Of a stretch of 62,143 nucleotides of DNA, positions 27,440 through 36,766 are shown piece after piece (within the stretch, counting starts at the first letter, position 1; the number at the start of each line of letters is the position of its first letter). Below the pieces are notes generated by a model. That model ran no database searches. It was not told the origin of the DNA and saw only the letters and a list, made by a program, of their open reading frames with translations. Made by a program: the position numbers and the translations under genes. Source of the DNA: a bacterium. Lineage in GTDB: Bacteria > Margulisbacteria > Marinamargulisbacteria > JAHFDA01. The DNA lies in assembly GCA_023249225.1 (NCBI GenBank), contig JAHFDA010000004.1, positions 1 through 62,143 of the forward strand, given 5' to 3'.

Positions 27440-29458
27440 CTAAAAAATCTGCTCCACAAATTTCAGGCGTTGCTGAATTTCTTCGGCCACATTGTCTGGG
27501 ACAAGGTCACTTTCCTCCCATTCACGGGCCAGTTGGGTTTGAACGTGGCTGGCCACCAGGACGCGAACGTCGGCCTCGCTTTCGGAGCCAAACGGAGATG
27601 GAATGACGCCGTGCACCCACAGGTATACCCGCTCGATCGATGGCGCGGTAGTTTGTTCCAGTGTGGGTGCCACGCGAGTGTTCCAAAATTCGCTGACTTT
27701 TTCGCGGTGCCGGGCTTCGGGATCAATCCAACGGCGGGTCTGGGTTTCAATGTGGGCCAACGGCGCTGTTATTTTTGGAAGCCGGGTCGCAATAAAAGCG
27801 TGGTGCTCCAAAAAGTATTCGGTTGTCATACTTTGGATTTGCAGGGTGGTGTAACCGGCTTTTTTGAGTTTGCCAACCATGATCTGCAGGTGGAATATGG
27901 CCTGCTCGTCAGTGGCTCCAGCGAGTGCGGTACGAAAATGTTGTTCCAGAGAAAACTGGCGCCGGAACCACTCAAGCAACTTGACCATGCGTGCGCGGTG
28001 TTTGCCACGTTGGCGCAGATTCTTGATTTCCTTTAAAAGTTTTTCAGCCTCATTGCGGGTTTCGGGTTGGGAGACATCCAGTTTTTCAAGGCGTTGTTGC
28101 AGCAAATGGTGTTGACGCAGGGTTCCCGAAAGCTGTACGGCTTCGCGCATGAGCGCGTAAAGCAAATATTGGCGTTCATTGCGGTATTCGCGGCGCATCC
28201 ACTGGCGCGTAAAAAAGGCGTCGCCACGAAAACAGGTCCACCAGCGGTATTGCCAGGGTTTGGCGCGTTCAAGGATGAGCTTGGCTTGTTCTTCGTCTGG
28301 CTGAAACGAGGGTTCAATCTGGTGCATCTGTTCAAGGCGTTTCATAAGGTGTTTTAAACGGCGCGGACGCAGGGTATTGTGGTCTTCCATGGTCTTGGAC
28401 AGGCGCGTAAAGTCGGTGAACACCACCAGTTGCAGCTCCTCCAGCGACCAGTAAGGGTGGGTGTCGTATTCATCCAGTTTTTCCACCAGGTCTGGCCGCT
28501 GCTCAAGGTATTTCTCCAAGGCTTTTAAAATCAGGTCGTCGTGGCGGCGGTCAGCACCGGCGCGTTCCGAGTCTCGGTACTCGGTGTAAAAATCCTGGGC
28601 CAGTACCGGATGGTCCAGGATTTTTTCGATGCACATTTTGCCGTTGCCGACGCGTTCGACCAGACGGACAAACTCGGGTGACCGGGTGATGTTCATGGCC
28701 AGCTGCATCTCATCTTTAAACAAGCGCTGGCGCGTGTGTGCTTCGGTGGCCGATTTCCACACCACGTTGATGGCCTGCATAAACAGAATAGAAACGTTTG
28801 CCGGAAGCGCGGCTATGGTGGGGAAAAGTTCTAAAAGCAGGGTGGCATAGCCCTGAAAGAAATCTTTAGCAGCCGTCTGGCTGGGTTCTTTTTGATCGCG
28901 GCGTTCGCGTAAATTAAGCAACGCGCGCATGGTGCCCAGCACAAGGTAATTGAATATCAGGCAAAACTCGATCCATGTCGGATGGCTGGCCAGGTGCGGC
29001 AAAGTTTGCACAAGGTGGCTGGCCAGTTGCGAATGCTGGGCTGCCAGATCCAAAAGTTGCGCCCAGGTTCCGGTGGGTTGTACCAAGGCGGCTTCGGCAG
29101 CGTGCAGACCGGTTTTAACGGCCATGATGGCGATGGCACTGATACCGGTCCACTTAAAAGACTTAAGCATCTTGCGTTGGGCGGATTTGTCGTAGCCCAG
29201 GCCACGTACATAGTCGCTAAAGCGGTTGCGGCCGTAGGTGCTTAGCACCCATAGTGCCCAATACAGCGGATTTTTTAAGGCGATGGCCAGCAGCAAGAAA
29301 CCGGCGCCAGCTTCGATATGAAAACTATAGTGATTTTGGGCAAATATCAGGCGATTCTTAAATGTTTCCCAACCAGCGTGCAGGTGGCTGGGTTGATGGG
29401 GTGCCGGAGCGTACGGAAAACGTTCGACGGGCGTGGCGAGAGCGCGGTAGGAGAGCAT
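27440..29458 (-). CDS. Large membrane protein of unknown family (672 aa)
   Basis: The N-terminal 250 residues contain about four hydrophobic segments (around AGAGFLLLAIALKNPLYWAL, ISAIAIMAVKTG, FCLIFNYLVLG and LFPTIAALPANVSILFMQ). The remaining 420 residues are soluble, helical and rich in Arg/Glu/Gln, and probably cytoplasmic. No family recognised. Start MLSYRALATP carries the N-terminal motif shared by many proteins of this region. No Shine-Dalgarno; GATAAT lies 6 nt before the ATG, so the mRNA may be leaderless. The hydrophobic segments come after about 45 residues, so the motif is not a Sec signal. Confidence 0.6.
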   Translation of the reverse strand: MLSYRALATPVERFPYAPAPHQPSHLHAGWETFKNRLIFAQNHYSFHIEAGAGFLLLAIALKNPLYWALWVLSTYGRNRFSDYVRGLGYDKSAQRKMLKSFKWTGISAIAIMAVKTGLHAAEAALVQPTGTWAQLLDLAAQHSQLASHLVQTLPHLASHPTWIEFCLIFNYLVLGTMRALLNLRERRDQKEPSQTAAKDFFQGYATLLLELFPTIAALPANVSILFMQAINVVWKSATEAHTRQRLFKDEMQLAMNITRSPEFVRLVERVGNGKMCIEKILDHPVLAQDFYTEYRDSERAGADRRHDDLILKALEKYLEQRPDLVEKLDEYDTHPYWSLEELQLVVFTDFTRLSKTMEDHNTLRPRRLKHLMKRLEQMHQIEPSFQPDEEQAKLILERAKPWQYRWWTCFRGDAFFTRQWMRREYRNERQYLLYALMREAVQLSGTLRQHHLLQQRLEKLDVSQPETRNEAEKLLKEIKNLRQRGKHRARMVKLLEWFRRQFSLEQHFRTALAGATDEQAIFHLQIMVGKLKKAGYTTLQIQSMTTEYFLEHHAFIATRLPKITAPLAHIETQTRRWIDPEARHREKVSEFWNTRVAPTLEQTTAPSIERVYLWVHGVIPSPFGSESEADVRVLVASHVQTQLAREWEESDLVPDNVAEEIQQRLKFVEQIF

Positions 29459-29607
29459 TTTTTTATTATCGAAGCATAGGCCAATAAGTTGCGTTGGTTT
29501 TTAACAGATTTTTTTAACCGCTTAGTATAAAAACTTCCCTGAAATCTTCCTCGATTTAAGTCGATAAACCTGTAAGTAGATCAAAACCTCAATTTTAGAG
29601 AGTATTT

Positions 29608-30516
29608 ATGCTTAGCTTATTATTTAAAACATTGGCTGACGAACTAGGAGACGAAGCCCGTGGCTACGTTGATTTTTCCGGCCGATTAACTGTAACAGGT
29701 GTATCTCTTGAGGGCTTGCACGCGCTTCGCTCTGCTGTTGATCGCCAAATCGCCTTGCAGACTGCCGCCGCCGCTGATGTTGAACCAGCTAGCTCCAGCC
29801 CTAAGTCTAATTTCTGGGACGACATCAAAACCTGCGCCCAGCTAGGCGCTGCCCTAAGTATTACAGACAAACAATTTTCTTTGCGTTTAGGCAGCGGCCA
29901 AAACGTAAGCGTTGTGGCCTTAAACGGCCTGGAATTACTTAAGGCTTTAGAAGTTGATGATTTAACGACGGTGTATCTGGATTTTTGGGCCGAGAAACTA
30001 GGTCTTCAGCGCAAAACAACGAGTGACCAAGCACTGATTACCCAGATTAATCAAGAAACAGTGACGAATTACCGAGGTGAACGTGTGTCCTACACATTTG
30101 TCCGGTTTGATGCCGACACGATGATTAATCCGCAGGGTGTTTTGGTAAACCAAGACCGCATTATGCTAGAAGCCATTGTGACCCGACTGTCAGCTAAAGC
30201 TAGGGAAAAAGATCTGGCCAACGCCGACGAGATAGCACTGTCCAATTTATCGGCATCGCGCAAGATATATGCAATGTTCAACAAGGCAAAGATTCATAAA
30301 TGTTTTAATCTTTATTGGTTTTGGTCAGAGATATTGCTTAAGGGTATGAAAAGCGATGGGCCTTTAGGTTTAGCATCTCGCTTAAGTATTGAGGATATTA
30401 GAAATGGTCGTGCTTGTGTCCGCTACGTTGGCAATGGCCGCTGGAACAACAACGGACTTAACTTTCGTTACGGCCGTGGCGGCGCTGCCGTTTTGTTTCC
30501 GCAGGACTCAAAATAG
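29608..30516 (+). CDS. Hypothetical protein (302 aa)
   Basis: MLSLLFKTLADELGDEARGY start with AGAGAG about 8 nt before the ATG. The middle is helical. The last 30 residues (GNGRWNNNGLNFRYGRGGAA) resemble the C-terminal tip of formylglycine-enzyme/C-type-lectin folds, but the rest does not obviously fit that family. Codon use is richer in A/T-ending codons than the neighbours, and a toxin-antitoxin pair lies just downstream, which could indicate transfer. Function unknown. Confidence 0.45.
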   Translation: MLSLLFKTLADELGDEARGYVDFSGRLTVTGVSLEGLHALRSAVDRQIALQTAAAADVEPASSSPKSNFWDDIKTCAQLGAALSITDKQFSLRLGSGQNVSVVALNGLELLKALEVDDLTTVYLDFWAEKLGLQRKTTSDQALITQINQETVTNYRGERVSYTFVRFDADTMINPQGVLVNQDRIMLEAIVTRLSAKAREKDLANADEIALSNLSASRKIYAMFNKAKIHKCFNLYWFWSEILLKGMKSDGPLGLASRLSIEDIRNGRACVRYVGNGRWNNNGLNFRYGRGGAAVLFPQDSK

Positions 30517-30551
30517 CCCTTGGATCTTGGGTTTTTAAAGTCCTTAGTAGT

Positions 30552-30568
30552 CGCATCTGAAAGATGCG
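30552..30568. terminator. Small perfect hairpin between convergent genes
   Basis: CGCATCT / AGATGCG, 7-bp stem with a GAA loop, 36 nt after the stop of the 29608-30516 gene and 21 nt past the antitoxin stop on the other strand. A second weak stem, TCCGG/CCGGA, follows. No clear U-tract. Confidence 0.4.
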
Positions 30569-30588
30569 CCCTGTTGTGTCTCCGGTGA

Positions 30589-30789
30589 TCAAACAGCCGG
30601 ACGCGTCTTTTCCTTTTTAAAATTGATATCCTTTTTAAAAATAAATACATTATCTTTTGTAAGATATTGGGCACACTCCTTTTGAATTTCCAACGCCTTT
30701 AAAAAAAGGGTGTGTGAATCATGATTACACTCAGCCTCTATCTTATGACGAATCTGGCGCACTTCTTCTACGATAGGGTCGTTTTGCAT
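30589..30789 (-). CDS. Putative antitoxin partner of the PIN toxin (66 aa)
   Basis: MQNDPIVEEVRQIRHKIEAE matches the small acidic-helical proteins (DPIVEEVRxIRxxxxxE) that sit next to PIN-domain toxins. Many of these partners follow rather than precede the toxin. It starts one base after the toxin stop (TAAGATG) with GGAGGTC inside the toxin's last codons acting as ribosome site. It has no obvious DNA-binding fold, so autoregulation cannot be claimed. The C-terminus is Lys-rich. Confidence 0.65.
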   Translation of the reverse strand: MQNDPIVEEVRQIRHKIEAECNHDSHTLFLKALEIQKECAQYLTKDNVFIFKKDINFKKEKTRPAV

Positions 30790-30790
30790 C

Positions 30791-31264
30791 TTAGACCTCC
30801 ATTAATTCTTCGGGTGTACAAATGGTGGGCGTAATTAATTTCAGTTTGGTGTTTTCTGCTTCTAATATCTTGCGTACACGACCGCTGACCATATGAACAC
30901 AGTTCCAACTTACCAAAAATTGCATTTTGTAATGGGTAGCAATGGCCAAATGAAAAGCATCTGCTCTGGCTTTTTCGGGGATTTGGATGGCTTTAAAATA
31001 AATTTCAGCCAGTGCCTCAATATCCGAATTTAAGTTCAATAGAGTAATGCCCGAAAGGGCGGACAAGCGTTTTTGCGCAGCTTGTTCATCACCACGTTTG
31101 CATTCGTCCACAACAAAGGGCGAAATATAACAGCTAAACTTTGCCCGTGCTTCGCTCCACCATAAATAGGTTGATTGTTGATGACCTGCAATCACAAGAT
31201 CACGGCTTGGAAGTGAGATTAAGTAACTGATAACACTGGTTTCAATATAAACACTTGGATCCAT
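30791..31264 (-). CDS. PIN-domain RNase toxin (type II toxin-antitoxin)
   Basis: 157 aa. YIETSVISYLISLPSRD at the N-terminus, a central SPFVVDECKRGD with acidic residues and ADAFHLAIATHYKMQFLVSWNC toward the C-terminus are the conserved blocks of the type II toxin branch of PIN domains (Asp/Glu residues coordinate Mg2+ or Mn2+ for RNA cleavage). The toxin gene comes first and the 66-aa antitoxin second. The upstream region is AT-rich. Toxic RNase activity is known for the family; the target here is unknown. Confidence 0.8.
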   Translation of the reverse strand: MDPSVYIETSVISYLISLPSRDLVIAGHQQSTYLWWSEARAKFSCYISPFVVDECKRGDEQAAQKRLSALSGITLLNLNSDIEALAEIYFKAIQIPEKARADAFHLAIATHYKMQFLVSWNCVHMVSGRVRKILEAENTKLKLITPTICTPEELMEV

Positions 31265-31601
31265 AACTAGCTTTTACATTGTACGGGCCGATGTATAGGG
31301 CTTCAATGTATATAGAATATAAACGTCCAGCGAAGCTTGCCCTGGACACCGATCCGGGGGCCGGAATCCCATACTCATGTTGACAATTTGTGCATAACTA
31401 TTTTTTTATTCTTTTTTACAAAATGATTGCCTGTGAATACATGTTAATAACATTTTTTAATTAAAGAATTTATTATATATAGTATTTTATCTATTTTCTA
31501 AATTTACTACTGCAATCTCTTTAGATATTTTCCGAAATTAAACTGTGTTTTAGAGCGGGGGCATCTGAAACAATTTTTTGAGGATTTCGAGGAGTATACA
31601 C
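31265..31601. promoter_or_regulatory. AT-rich 337-bp gap upstream of the acyl-CoA dehydrogenase operon
   Basis: Contains a GC-richer segment with an inverted repeat (TCCAG...CTGGA, 31326-31346, around an AAGCTT centre) followed by CCGGGGGCCGG, then about 200 bp of very AT-rich DNA with a TTGACA (31380-31385) and, at 31492-31504, TATTTTCTAAATT. The reverse complement of that last element is nearly repeated upstream of ccr at 42042-42054. GAGGAG precedes the ATG at 31602. No open frame of note. Confidence 0.5.
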
Positions 31602-33662
31602 ATGCAATATCGTGCCCTTGCTGCTTCTGCCGAAGCACCCGCCGCCAAACCCGTTCCCGACATTACCAAACTTGCGTTCCTGTTTTCCGGCTCTCCCGTG
31701 GCCGATGGCAGCGTGGTGTGGTTTCCGGAACAGATTTGTACTGATGCCACTGCCGGGGGTCTTGATGATTATTTTAAAGACTTTTTTTCAAGAACCATCA
31801 TTGGAGGCACGGTCGAAACCGTAAAACTTCCGGAATTGCCATGCGATGCCACGGAAAAAATGAAAGATGATTATGAGGAACGGGTGCGAAACGCTAAAAA
31901 AGCGATCTCCAAATTTGTCTGGGTAGCACTCGACCATCATTTAATCGGTCCCGAATATTCCATCACGCTAAAAGGCGATTCTACCCCAGGCAAAAGCATC
32001 CTCGAGCGTTGCGGCGAAGCGGGTTTGCTCGGCTTGGCCGTGCCCGAAGAATTTGGCGGTATGGGGGCGTCAAAAATCGTTAAAACTTTGGCTGACCTGT
32101 ATGCCTGGTATGCATTGGGTTCCATCGGTTCGCTTATTCGGGTACATGGTGGGGTGGGCACTCTTCCAATTTTGTATTTCGGTTCCGAAGAACAAAAAGC
32201 CAAGTGGCTGCCGCAACTTGCCAGCGGTCAAAAGATTGGCGTGTATTTGCTTACGGAACCTAACTCCGGTTCCGACTCATTGGGCGGCAAGAGCGGTATC
32301 CGAACCACCGCCGTGCTTAAAACCGATGCGTCCTCCGGCGAAGAATACTGGGAGCTGAACGGTAGCAAAACTTTTATCACCAACGGCCGCTACGGCCGCC
32401 AGAACGGCGTGTTCATCATTTTTGCCCGTGTTCAGCAGCCCGATGGCAAGTGGCAGCTTAATACTTTTGTGGTGGATACCGATGAACTTGAGGGCCAGCA
32501 GGAAGCTTTGCAAATGACCGGCGAGGAAGACCAGGTTGGCTTGCATGCCTCGTCGACGGCTGCCTTTGGTATCTCCAATCTGCGCATTCCCAAAGGAAAT
32601 ATTTTGCAGGTGCCCGAAGGCCATCCGCTGCGCAAGATTTTTGATCCGGGCACTGCGATTGGTTTTTCGATTTTAAACCACGGCCGCATGTCGGTTTCCG
32701 CCGGCGCTCTGGGCGGGTCGATGCGTGATCTGGAAGCAACACTCAAATACGCCACCGAACGCAGACTCTTTGGCGGCATCCAGCTCACGGAATTTGGCGA
32801 CGTTAAAGTGCAGATCGCCGAAATGGCCGCCAGCATTTTTGCCCAGGAATCCGTGGTATTTGCCACCAGCGGCCGTTTTGACTCCAAGGCCAAGGATCCC
32901 GCCGTCGAAGCCGCCTGCGCCAAGGTATTTTGCTCCGACCAGTTGGTACGCGAAAACGGCGGTGGCGTGGCCTATCGCGCCACGCAGCTCCATGGCGGTT
33001 ACGGCTTTAGCAATGAATATCCGGTGTCGACCGTGTACCGCGATGCGCGCGTGTTTACGACCTTTGAAGGCACCAACGAAATTCTGGCGATGAAAGTGAT
33101 TGCGCCCGCTGTCCTCAAGGGCTTGCGCGAAGGCGCAAATTTGCTGACTGAATGGAGTGAAAAGACGCCCTCGGCTGCCGCTGCGATCATGGCCAACGAG
33201 GTTGATTTGGTATGCCGGGTGTCGGAGTTAGTATCCGCCGCCGCTCAAGTCATTAATCAAACCTATCCCAAACCAGACGATTTTGACTCGCAGAGTCTGG
33301 TCAAGCCCTTTGGAGAGCTTGTGGTTCAACTTTATGCGATGGTCTCCATCAGCAACCGGATGGAACACCGCTTAAGCCAAGGCTACGAATCTAACTTGGA
33401 AGTTATGCTTGCCAAAATTGTTATCTATCAGTGCATGGAAAATGTCCGGCGGCTGGCACGACAATTGCTGACCATTGGCAAAGTGGAAGAAATTCTAGGG
33501 CACGAAGCCGATGACTACGACATCAACGCCATGAAGCTGGCTGCTGCACAAATGGTCTACGGCCGTGGCGGTTACAGCGGCATGGGCGCCCCCAAGACCG
33601 GCGAAACTACAGTGAGAGAAGCCTCTGCGCCGGTGGCGGGAAAAATAACTTACAAAATTTAA
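31602..33662 (+). CDS. Long acyl-CoA dehydrogenase, candidate methylsuccinyl-CoA dehydrogenase
   Basis: 686 aa flavoprotein of the VLCAD/ACAD9-like long type (typical short forms are about 380 aa). GLLGLAVPEEFGGMG, LTEPNSGSDSLGG (FAD/substrate contact), NGSKTFITNGRYG, LHGGYGFSNEYPVSTVYRDAR and FEGTNEILAM, which holds the catalytic Glu region, are all visible. The C-terminal 150 residues are the extra helical domain of the long subfamily. Start ATG 31602 (MQYRALAASAE) follows GAGGAG. It is 21 nt upstream of the malyl-CoA lyase/hydratase fusion, so context suggests methylsuccinyl-CoA to mesaconyl-CoA oxidation in the ethylmalonyl-CoA pathway; ordinary fatty-acid oxidation remains possible. Confidence 0.85.
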   Translation: MQYRALAASAEAPAAKPVPDITKLAFLFSGSPVADGSVVWFPEQICTDATAGGLDDYFKDFFSRTIIGGTVETVKLPELPCDATEKMKDDYEERVRNAKKAISKFVWVALDHHLIGPEYSITLKGDSTPGKSILERCGEAGLLGLAVPEEFGGMGASKIVKTLADLYAWYALGSIGSLIRVHGGVGTLPILYFGSEEQKAKWLPQLASGQKIGVYLLTEPNSGSDSLGGKSGIRTTAVLKTDASSGEEYWELNGSKTFITNGRYGRQNGVFIIFARVQQPDGKWQLNTFVVDTDELEGQQEALQMTGEEDQVGLHASSTAAFGISNLRIPKGNILQVPEGHPLRKIFDPGTAIGFSILNHGRMSVSAGALGGSMRDLEATLKYATERRLFGGIQLTEFGDVKVQIAEMAASIFAQESVVFATSGRFDSKAKDPAVEAACAKVFCSDQLVRENGGGVAYRATQLHGGYGFSNEYPVSTVYRDARVFTTFEGTNEILAMKVIAPAVLKGLREGANLLTEWSEKTPSAAAAIMANEVDLVCRVSELVSAAAQVINQTYPKPDDFDSQSLVKPFGELVVQLYAMVSISNRMEHRLSQGYESNLEVMLAKIVIYQCMENVRRLARQLLTIGKVEEILGHEADDYDINAMKLAAAQMVYGRGGYSGMGAPKTGETTVREASAPVAGKITYKI

Positions 33663-33683
33663 TTTTTTTAAAGGAGTACTACA

Positions 33684-36600
33684 ATGAACAATCGATCCGT
33701 GGCCGCAACTGGTGATACCTCCAAAGTGAATTTCGATGGCACCCTGGGCCGTTACGTAGCTCTGGTGGCTGCCCGCGCCGACCGCACGAGTGCGCGCACG
33801 CGCTTTGAGTTGGAGTTGCGCCCGACAGTGAACTGCGAACACGTGCTGCCGGCCGACAACCTCAAGTTCATTAAAAAAGTAGCCGAAACGCCTGATAAAC
33901 CGGGCAAGGATGGCAAGCGCGTGTTGCAAGTGCTACTCGACCTTGAAGACGCAGTGGCGCCAACCAACAAGAATGCTGCTGTACCCATCCTGATTGAGGC
34001 GCTGAACACCATCAACTGGGGCGGCAAAGTGGTCAACTACCGACCCAACAACACGCGCACCGAATGGAACCCGCGCGATTTGATTGAAGTCATTTTTAAC
34101 GCCGGCCAAAATATCGATGGCATCATGGTGCCCAAGGTTTTTGGGCCCGACGAATTGGTAGAAGTGCGCCGCGTCGTCCAATCTATTGAACGCCACATGG
34201 GTTGGCCCGAGGGACGTATCAAGGTGATGTGTCTCATTGAACTGGCCGAAAGCATGGTGCGTACGCCCGACATCGGCAAAGTGGTGCATGGCTTCAGCTT
34301 TGGCGTGGCAGACTATACCGCCGATGTGCATGGTCACCCCAGCGCACAGGAAGAACAATTTACCCACCATATCGGGCCAAAAAAACGCGTGACCGGGGTA
34401 GCCCGGGCCAACGGCATTACGGCCATCGATTGCATTACGCTTAACGTCAAAAGCCGCGACATCACCCGCGAAGACGCGCTGAAATCCGCGGAGGTTGGCT
34501 TTAACGCCAAGTGGTCGCTGCACCCCACGCAGATTGATGCCATTCAGGAAGACGATATCGAGTGGCCCGCCAGTGTTTATACTCGTGAAGCCCGTCCGTT
34601 GGAATTCAAGGACAGCGAATACCTGACGCTCGAAAAGTTGGCCGAACTGGCCAGCGCCTCAAAGCCGCTGGTTGAACCCGAAAAGGTTACCCCCCGCCAC
34701 CAAATTGCCCGCCGTGGCGCTTACATATATAAGAGTGGCGACGACTTTGCCGCTCTCGCCGGAGCCGATGTGCTGTACTTTGACTTTGCCGACCGTGCCA
34801 AAGCCAAAGAATTTGCGGAAAGCGCAGATTACAAGGGTCAAAAGATTTCCTTACGTGTGGCTTCGGGCGACGCGGCCCATACGCTCGACCAGGGCGACGA
34901 CATTATCAAGATGTTGCGCCCATGTCTCGATGCCTCGCTTCTATCTGGCGTTGTTCCCGCAAAAGCGCGCGCGTTGATGTTTTCTAATTCCGAAGCCACT
35001 TCAGGCCTACTGTATTTTCTTCCGAAACCTAATGTAAAAGCCATTCAGGACCGGGCCCAATCGGGCATGTCGGGTTCCCAATTGAAAAAGTTGCAAGCGC
35101 TTTGGGATGAGGCCATTGCGCGCTCATCCAAGAAACTGGGCACCGCCCTGGATTCCATTTCCGTCGGCGCAGTCACCAGCCACGCTGACCTTGCTTATTG
35201 GGAAAGCGTTTTGGAAGATTTGCCCAACGTGTACCTTGAAGCGCAGGTCAACGAGCCGCTCGGTGTCGACGCCATGCGCGCCATTGTGGATGGCTCCAAA
35301 GCCAAATCGGATCGCCTGACCACCCTGGAATTAAACACGCCTGTTTCCCATGCGCTGGATGAAGCCGGTTACGAGTTGCGCGGAAACTTTTTGGCCGTGG
35401 CCCGTTATGGCAACCTGGACGCTTTGGAACATTTTTCCGCAGGTGCCACGCTTGCGGATGTCAAAGACCGCACCATTACCGGTTTGGACGGCGGGGTCAC
35501 GCGTAGTTTAGAAGTGCTGCCAACGCTGATCCAGGGTTTTTCCCCCACCGCGCTCGAAATTGCGCGCGGCATCGACGTGGCCGTGCAGTACCGCATTGCC
35601 GACGAGCGCGACCACAAGGGCGCCATTGCGTACAAAGATTACCGGAACGTCACTTTCAAAAAAGGCAATCCGAAAGATGAAATTACTGATGCTGCCACGG
35701 TCAAGATCGACCTGGCCCGTCTGGCCCTGGCGTACAGCGCCAATTTAATGACCCGCCAGCAGCGTTGGATCTACGAAAACTTTATCCGTCCCTACTACAA
35801 CCACATGGGCGAGTCGCAGCCGCTCGAAAACAACCCGTATGCCAATGACTACGACATCGGCGCGCGTTTTGTGGGCCAGCCGGTGCTGGTGACTGATGCC
35901 ATGGTGCACGCCTTCGCCAAACTTTCGGATGATCGCAACAACTACCACCTTGATCAGGCTTATGCCGATGCCTCGCGTTACAAGGGCCGCATTGTGCATG
36001 GCATTTTAAGCACGGGTATCACGCTGTCATCCTTCCAGGCGCCGGGACCGGACTACGGGCTGCAGTCGCTTAAAATTCTCGGATACACCGCGGCGGTGCC
36101 TATCGGAACAGCGGTCATTCCCGAAGCCACAATCATCGCCAGAGATGATTCCAAAAACAAAATGTTTCCCGCCTACACCATGCGCCTGGTGGCCCGCAAC
36201 GACAAAGGCGCCATGATCTTTATGGCCGAAGCGGTGTTTGAACACGCCGAAGGAACTTATCCGGATCTGTTTACTCCGGCAGCGGTCGAATATCAGGGTC
36301 AGCCCAGCGAGGATGTTTTAAATCCATTCAGCAAGGATGTTCAACCTTTCACACCGCGCAGTGCCCAGCAGCATACCGTGGGCCAGCAGTGGACAAGAGA
36401 AGTTCAACTGGGTCTGGATGAGTTCGTGGCCGCCGAGGTCTTGTTTGGCATCTCACCGTATCAAAACGGTCTCATGGCTATGTCCCTGATTGCTGGCAGT
36501 TCGGCCAACCATGTGCCGGGTTACATTTTGATCGGTTCCACGCTGACCCATGCCGGTGAAATCAGCCCCAGCGACAAAATCACCATGACCAGCACCGTGA

Positions 36601-36713
36601 CCGCCGTCAAAACCACCAGCGAAGGCAAACGCATCGTGGATGTGGAAATGGTCGGGACTAACAAGTATGGTGTGGTGGTAAAGGGCAGCGTATCCAAAAT
36701 TGAAGATAGATAG
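33684..36713 (+). CDS. Malyl-CoA lyase (HpcH/CitE) - MaoC hydratase fusion (1009 aa)
   Basis: Residues of about 40-330 are a CitE/Mcl-type TIM barrel: LLDLEDAVAPTNK, YRPNNTRTEWNP, DGIMVPKVFGPDEL, CLIELAESM, SFGVADYTADVHG, SLHPTQID. Residues of about 340-690 look like a second, degenerate barrel of the same kind (VLYFDFADRAKAKEF, NVYLEAQVNEPLGVDAMR). Residues of about 720-1009 are double-hotdog MaoC: LVTDAMVHAFAKLSDDRNNYHLD (Asp/His dyad), YKGRIVHGILSTG. In the ethylmalonyl-CoA pathway separate proteins hydrate mesaconyl-CoA and cleave methylmalyl-CoA to glyoxylate and propionyl-CoA; here both activities appear on one chain. AAAGGAG upstream of the ATG. Confidence 0.85.
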   Translation: MNNRSVAATGDTSKVNFDGTLGRYVALVAARADRTSARTRFELELRPTVNCEHVLPADNLKFIKKVAETPDKPGKDGKRVLQVLLDLEDAVAPTNKNAAVPILIEALNTINWGGKVVNYRPNNTRTEWNPRDLIEVIFNAGQNIDGIMVPKVFGPDELVEVRRVVQSIERHMGWPEGRIKVMCLIELAESMVRTPDIGKVVHGFSFGVADYTADVHGHPSAQEEQFTHHIGPKKRVTGVARANGITAIDCITLNVKSRDITREDALKSAEVGFNAKWSLHPTQIDAIQEDDIEWPASVYTREARPLEFKDSEYLTLEKLAELASASKPLVEPEKVTPRHQIARRGAYIYKSGDDFAALAGADVLYFDFADRAKAKEFAESADYKGQKISLRVASGDAAHTLDQGDDIIKMLRPCLDASLLSGVVPAKARALMFSNSEATSGLLYFLPKPNVKAIQDRAQSGMSGSQLKKLQALWDEAIARSSKKLGTALDSISVGAVTSHADLAYWESVLEDLPNVYLEAQVNEPLGVDAMRAIVDGSKAKSDRLTTLELNTPVSHALDEAGYELRGNFLAVARYGNLDALEHFSAGATLADVKDRTITGLDGGVTRSLEVLPTLIQGFSPTALEIARGIDVAVQYRIADERDHKGAIAYKDYRNVTFKKGNPKDEITDAATVKIDLARLALAYSANLMTRQQRWIYENFIRPYYNHMGESQPLENNPYANDYDIGARFVGQPVLVTDAMVHAFAKLSDDRNNYHLDQAYADASRYKGRIVHGILSTGITLSSFQAPGPDYGLQSLKILGYTAAVPIGTAVIPEATIIARDDSKNKMFPAYTMRLVARNDKGAMIFMAEAVFEHAEGTYPDLFTPAAVEYQGQPSEDVLNPFSKDVQPFTPRSAQQHTVGQQWTREVQLGLDEFVAAEVLFGISPYQNGLMAMSLIAGSSANHVPGYILIGSTLTHAGEISPSDKITMTSTVTAVKTTSEGKRIVDVEMVGTNKYGVVVKGSVSKIEDR

Positions 36714-36732
36714 TTTTACATAAGCTTGCTTC

Positions 36733-36766
36733 ATGATACTTTAAGTATCATACTTTTAGTATCATG
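36733..36766. promoter_or_regulatory. Three ATGATACT half-sites overlapping the ATPase start
   Basis: ATGATACTT (36733-36741) and AAGTATCAT (36743-36751) form a perfect 9-bp inverted repeat around one base. A third half-site AGTATCATG (36758-36766) contains the start codon of the ATPase gene. A repressor here would block both transcription and the 5' end of the gene; no regulator gene is adjacent, so autoregulation or a remote factor is possible. Confidence 0.55.

Noticed and set aside
30400-30516. C-terminus of the 302-aa protein (RWNNNGLNFRYGRGG) looks like the variable region of a diversity-generating retroelement target
   Set aside because: No reverse transcriptase, template repeat or Avd gene is adjacent, and only about 25 residues fit. 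The four-helix-bundle gene related to Avd is 31 kb away in a different setting.
36734-36766. ATGATACT repeats as a Rho-independent terminator of the lyase/hydratase gene
   Set aside because: The stem is AT-rich with no U-tract and it overlaps a downstream start codon, so an operator is more plausible.
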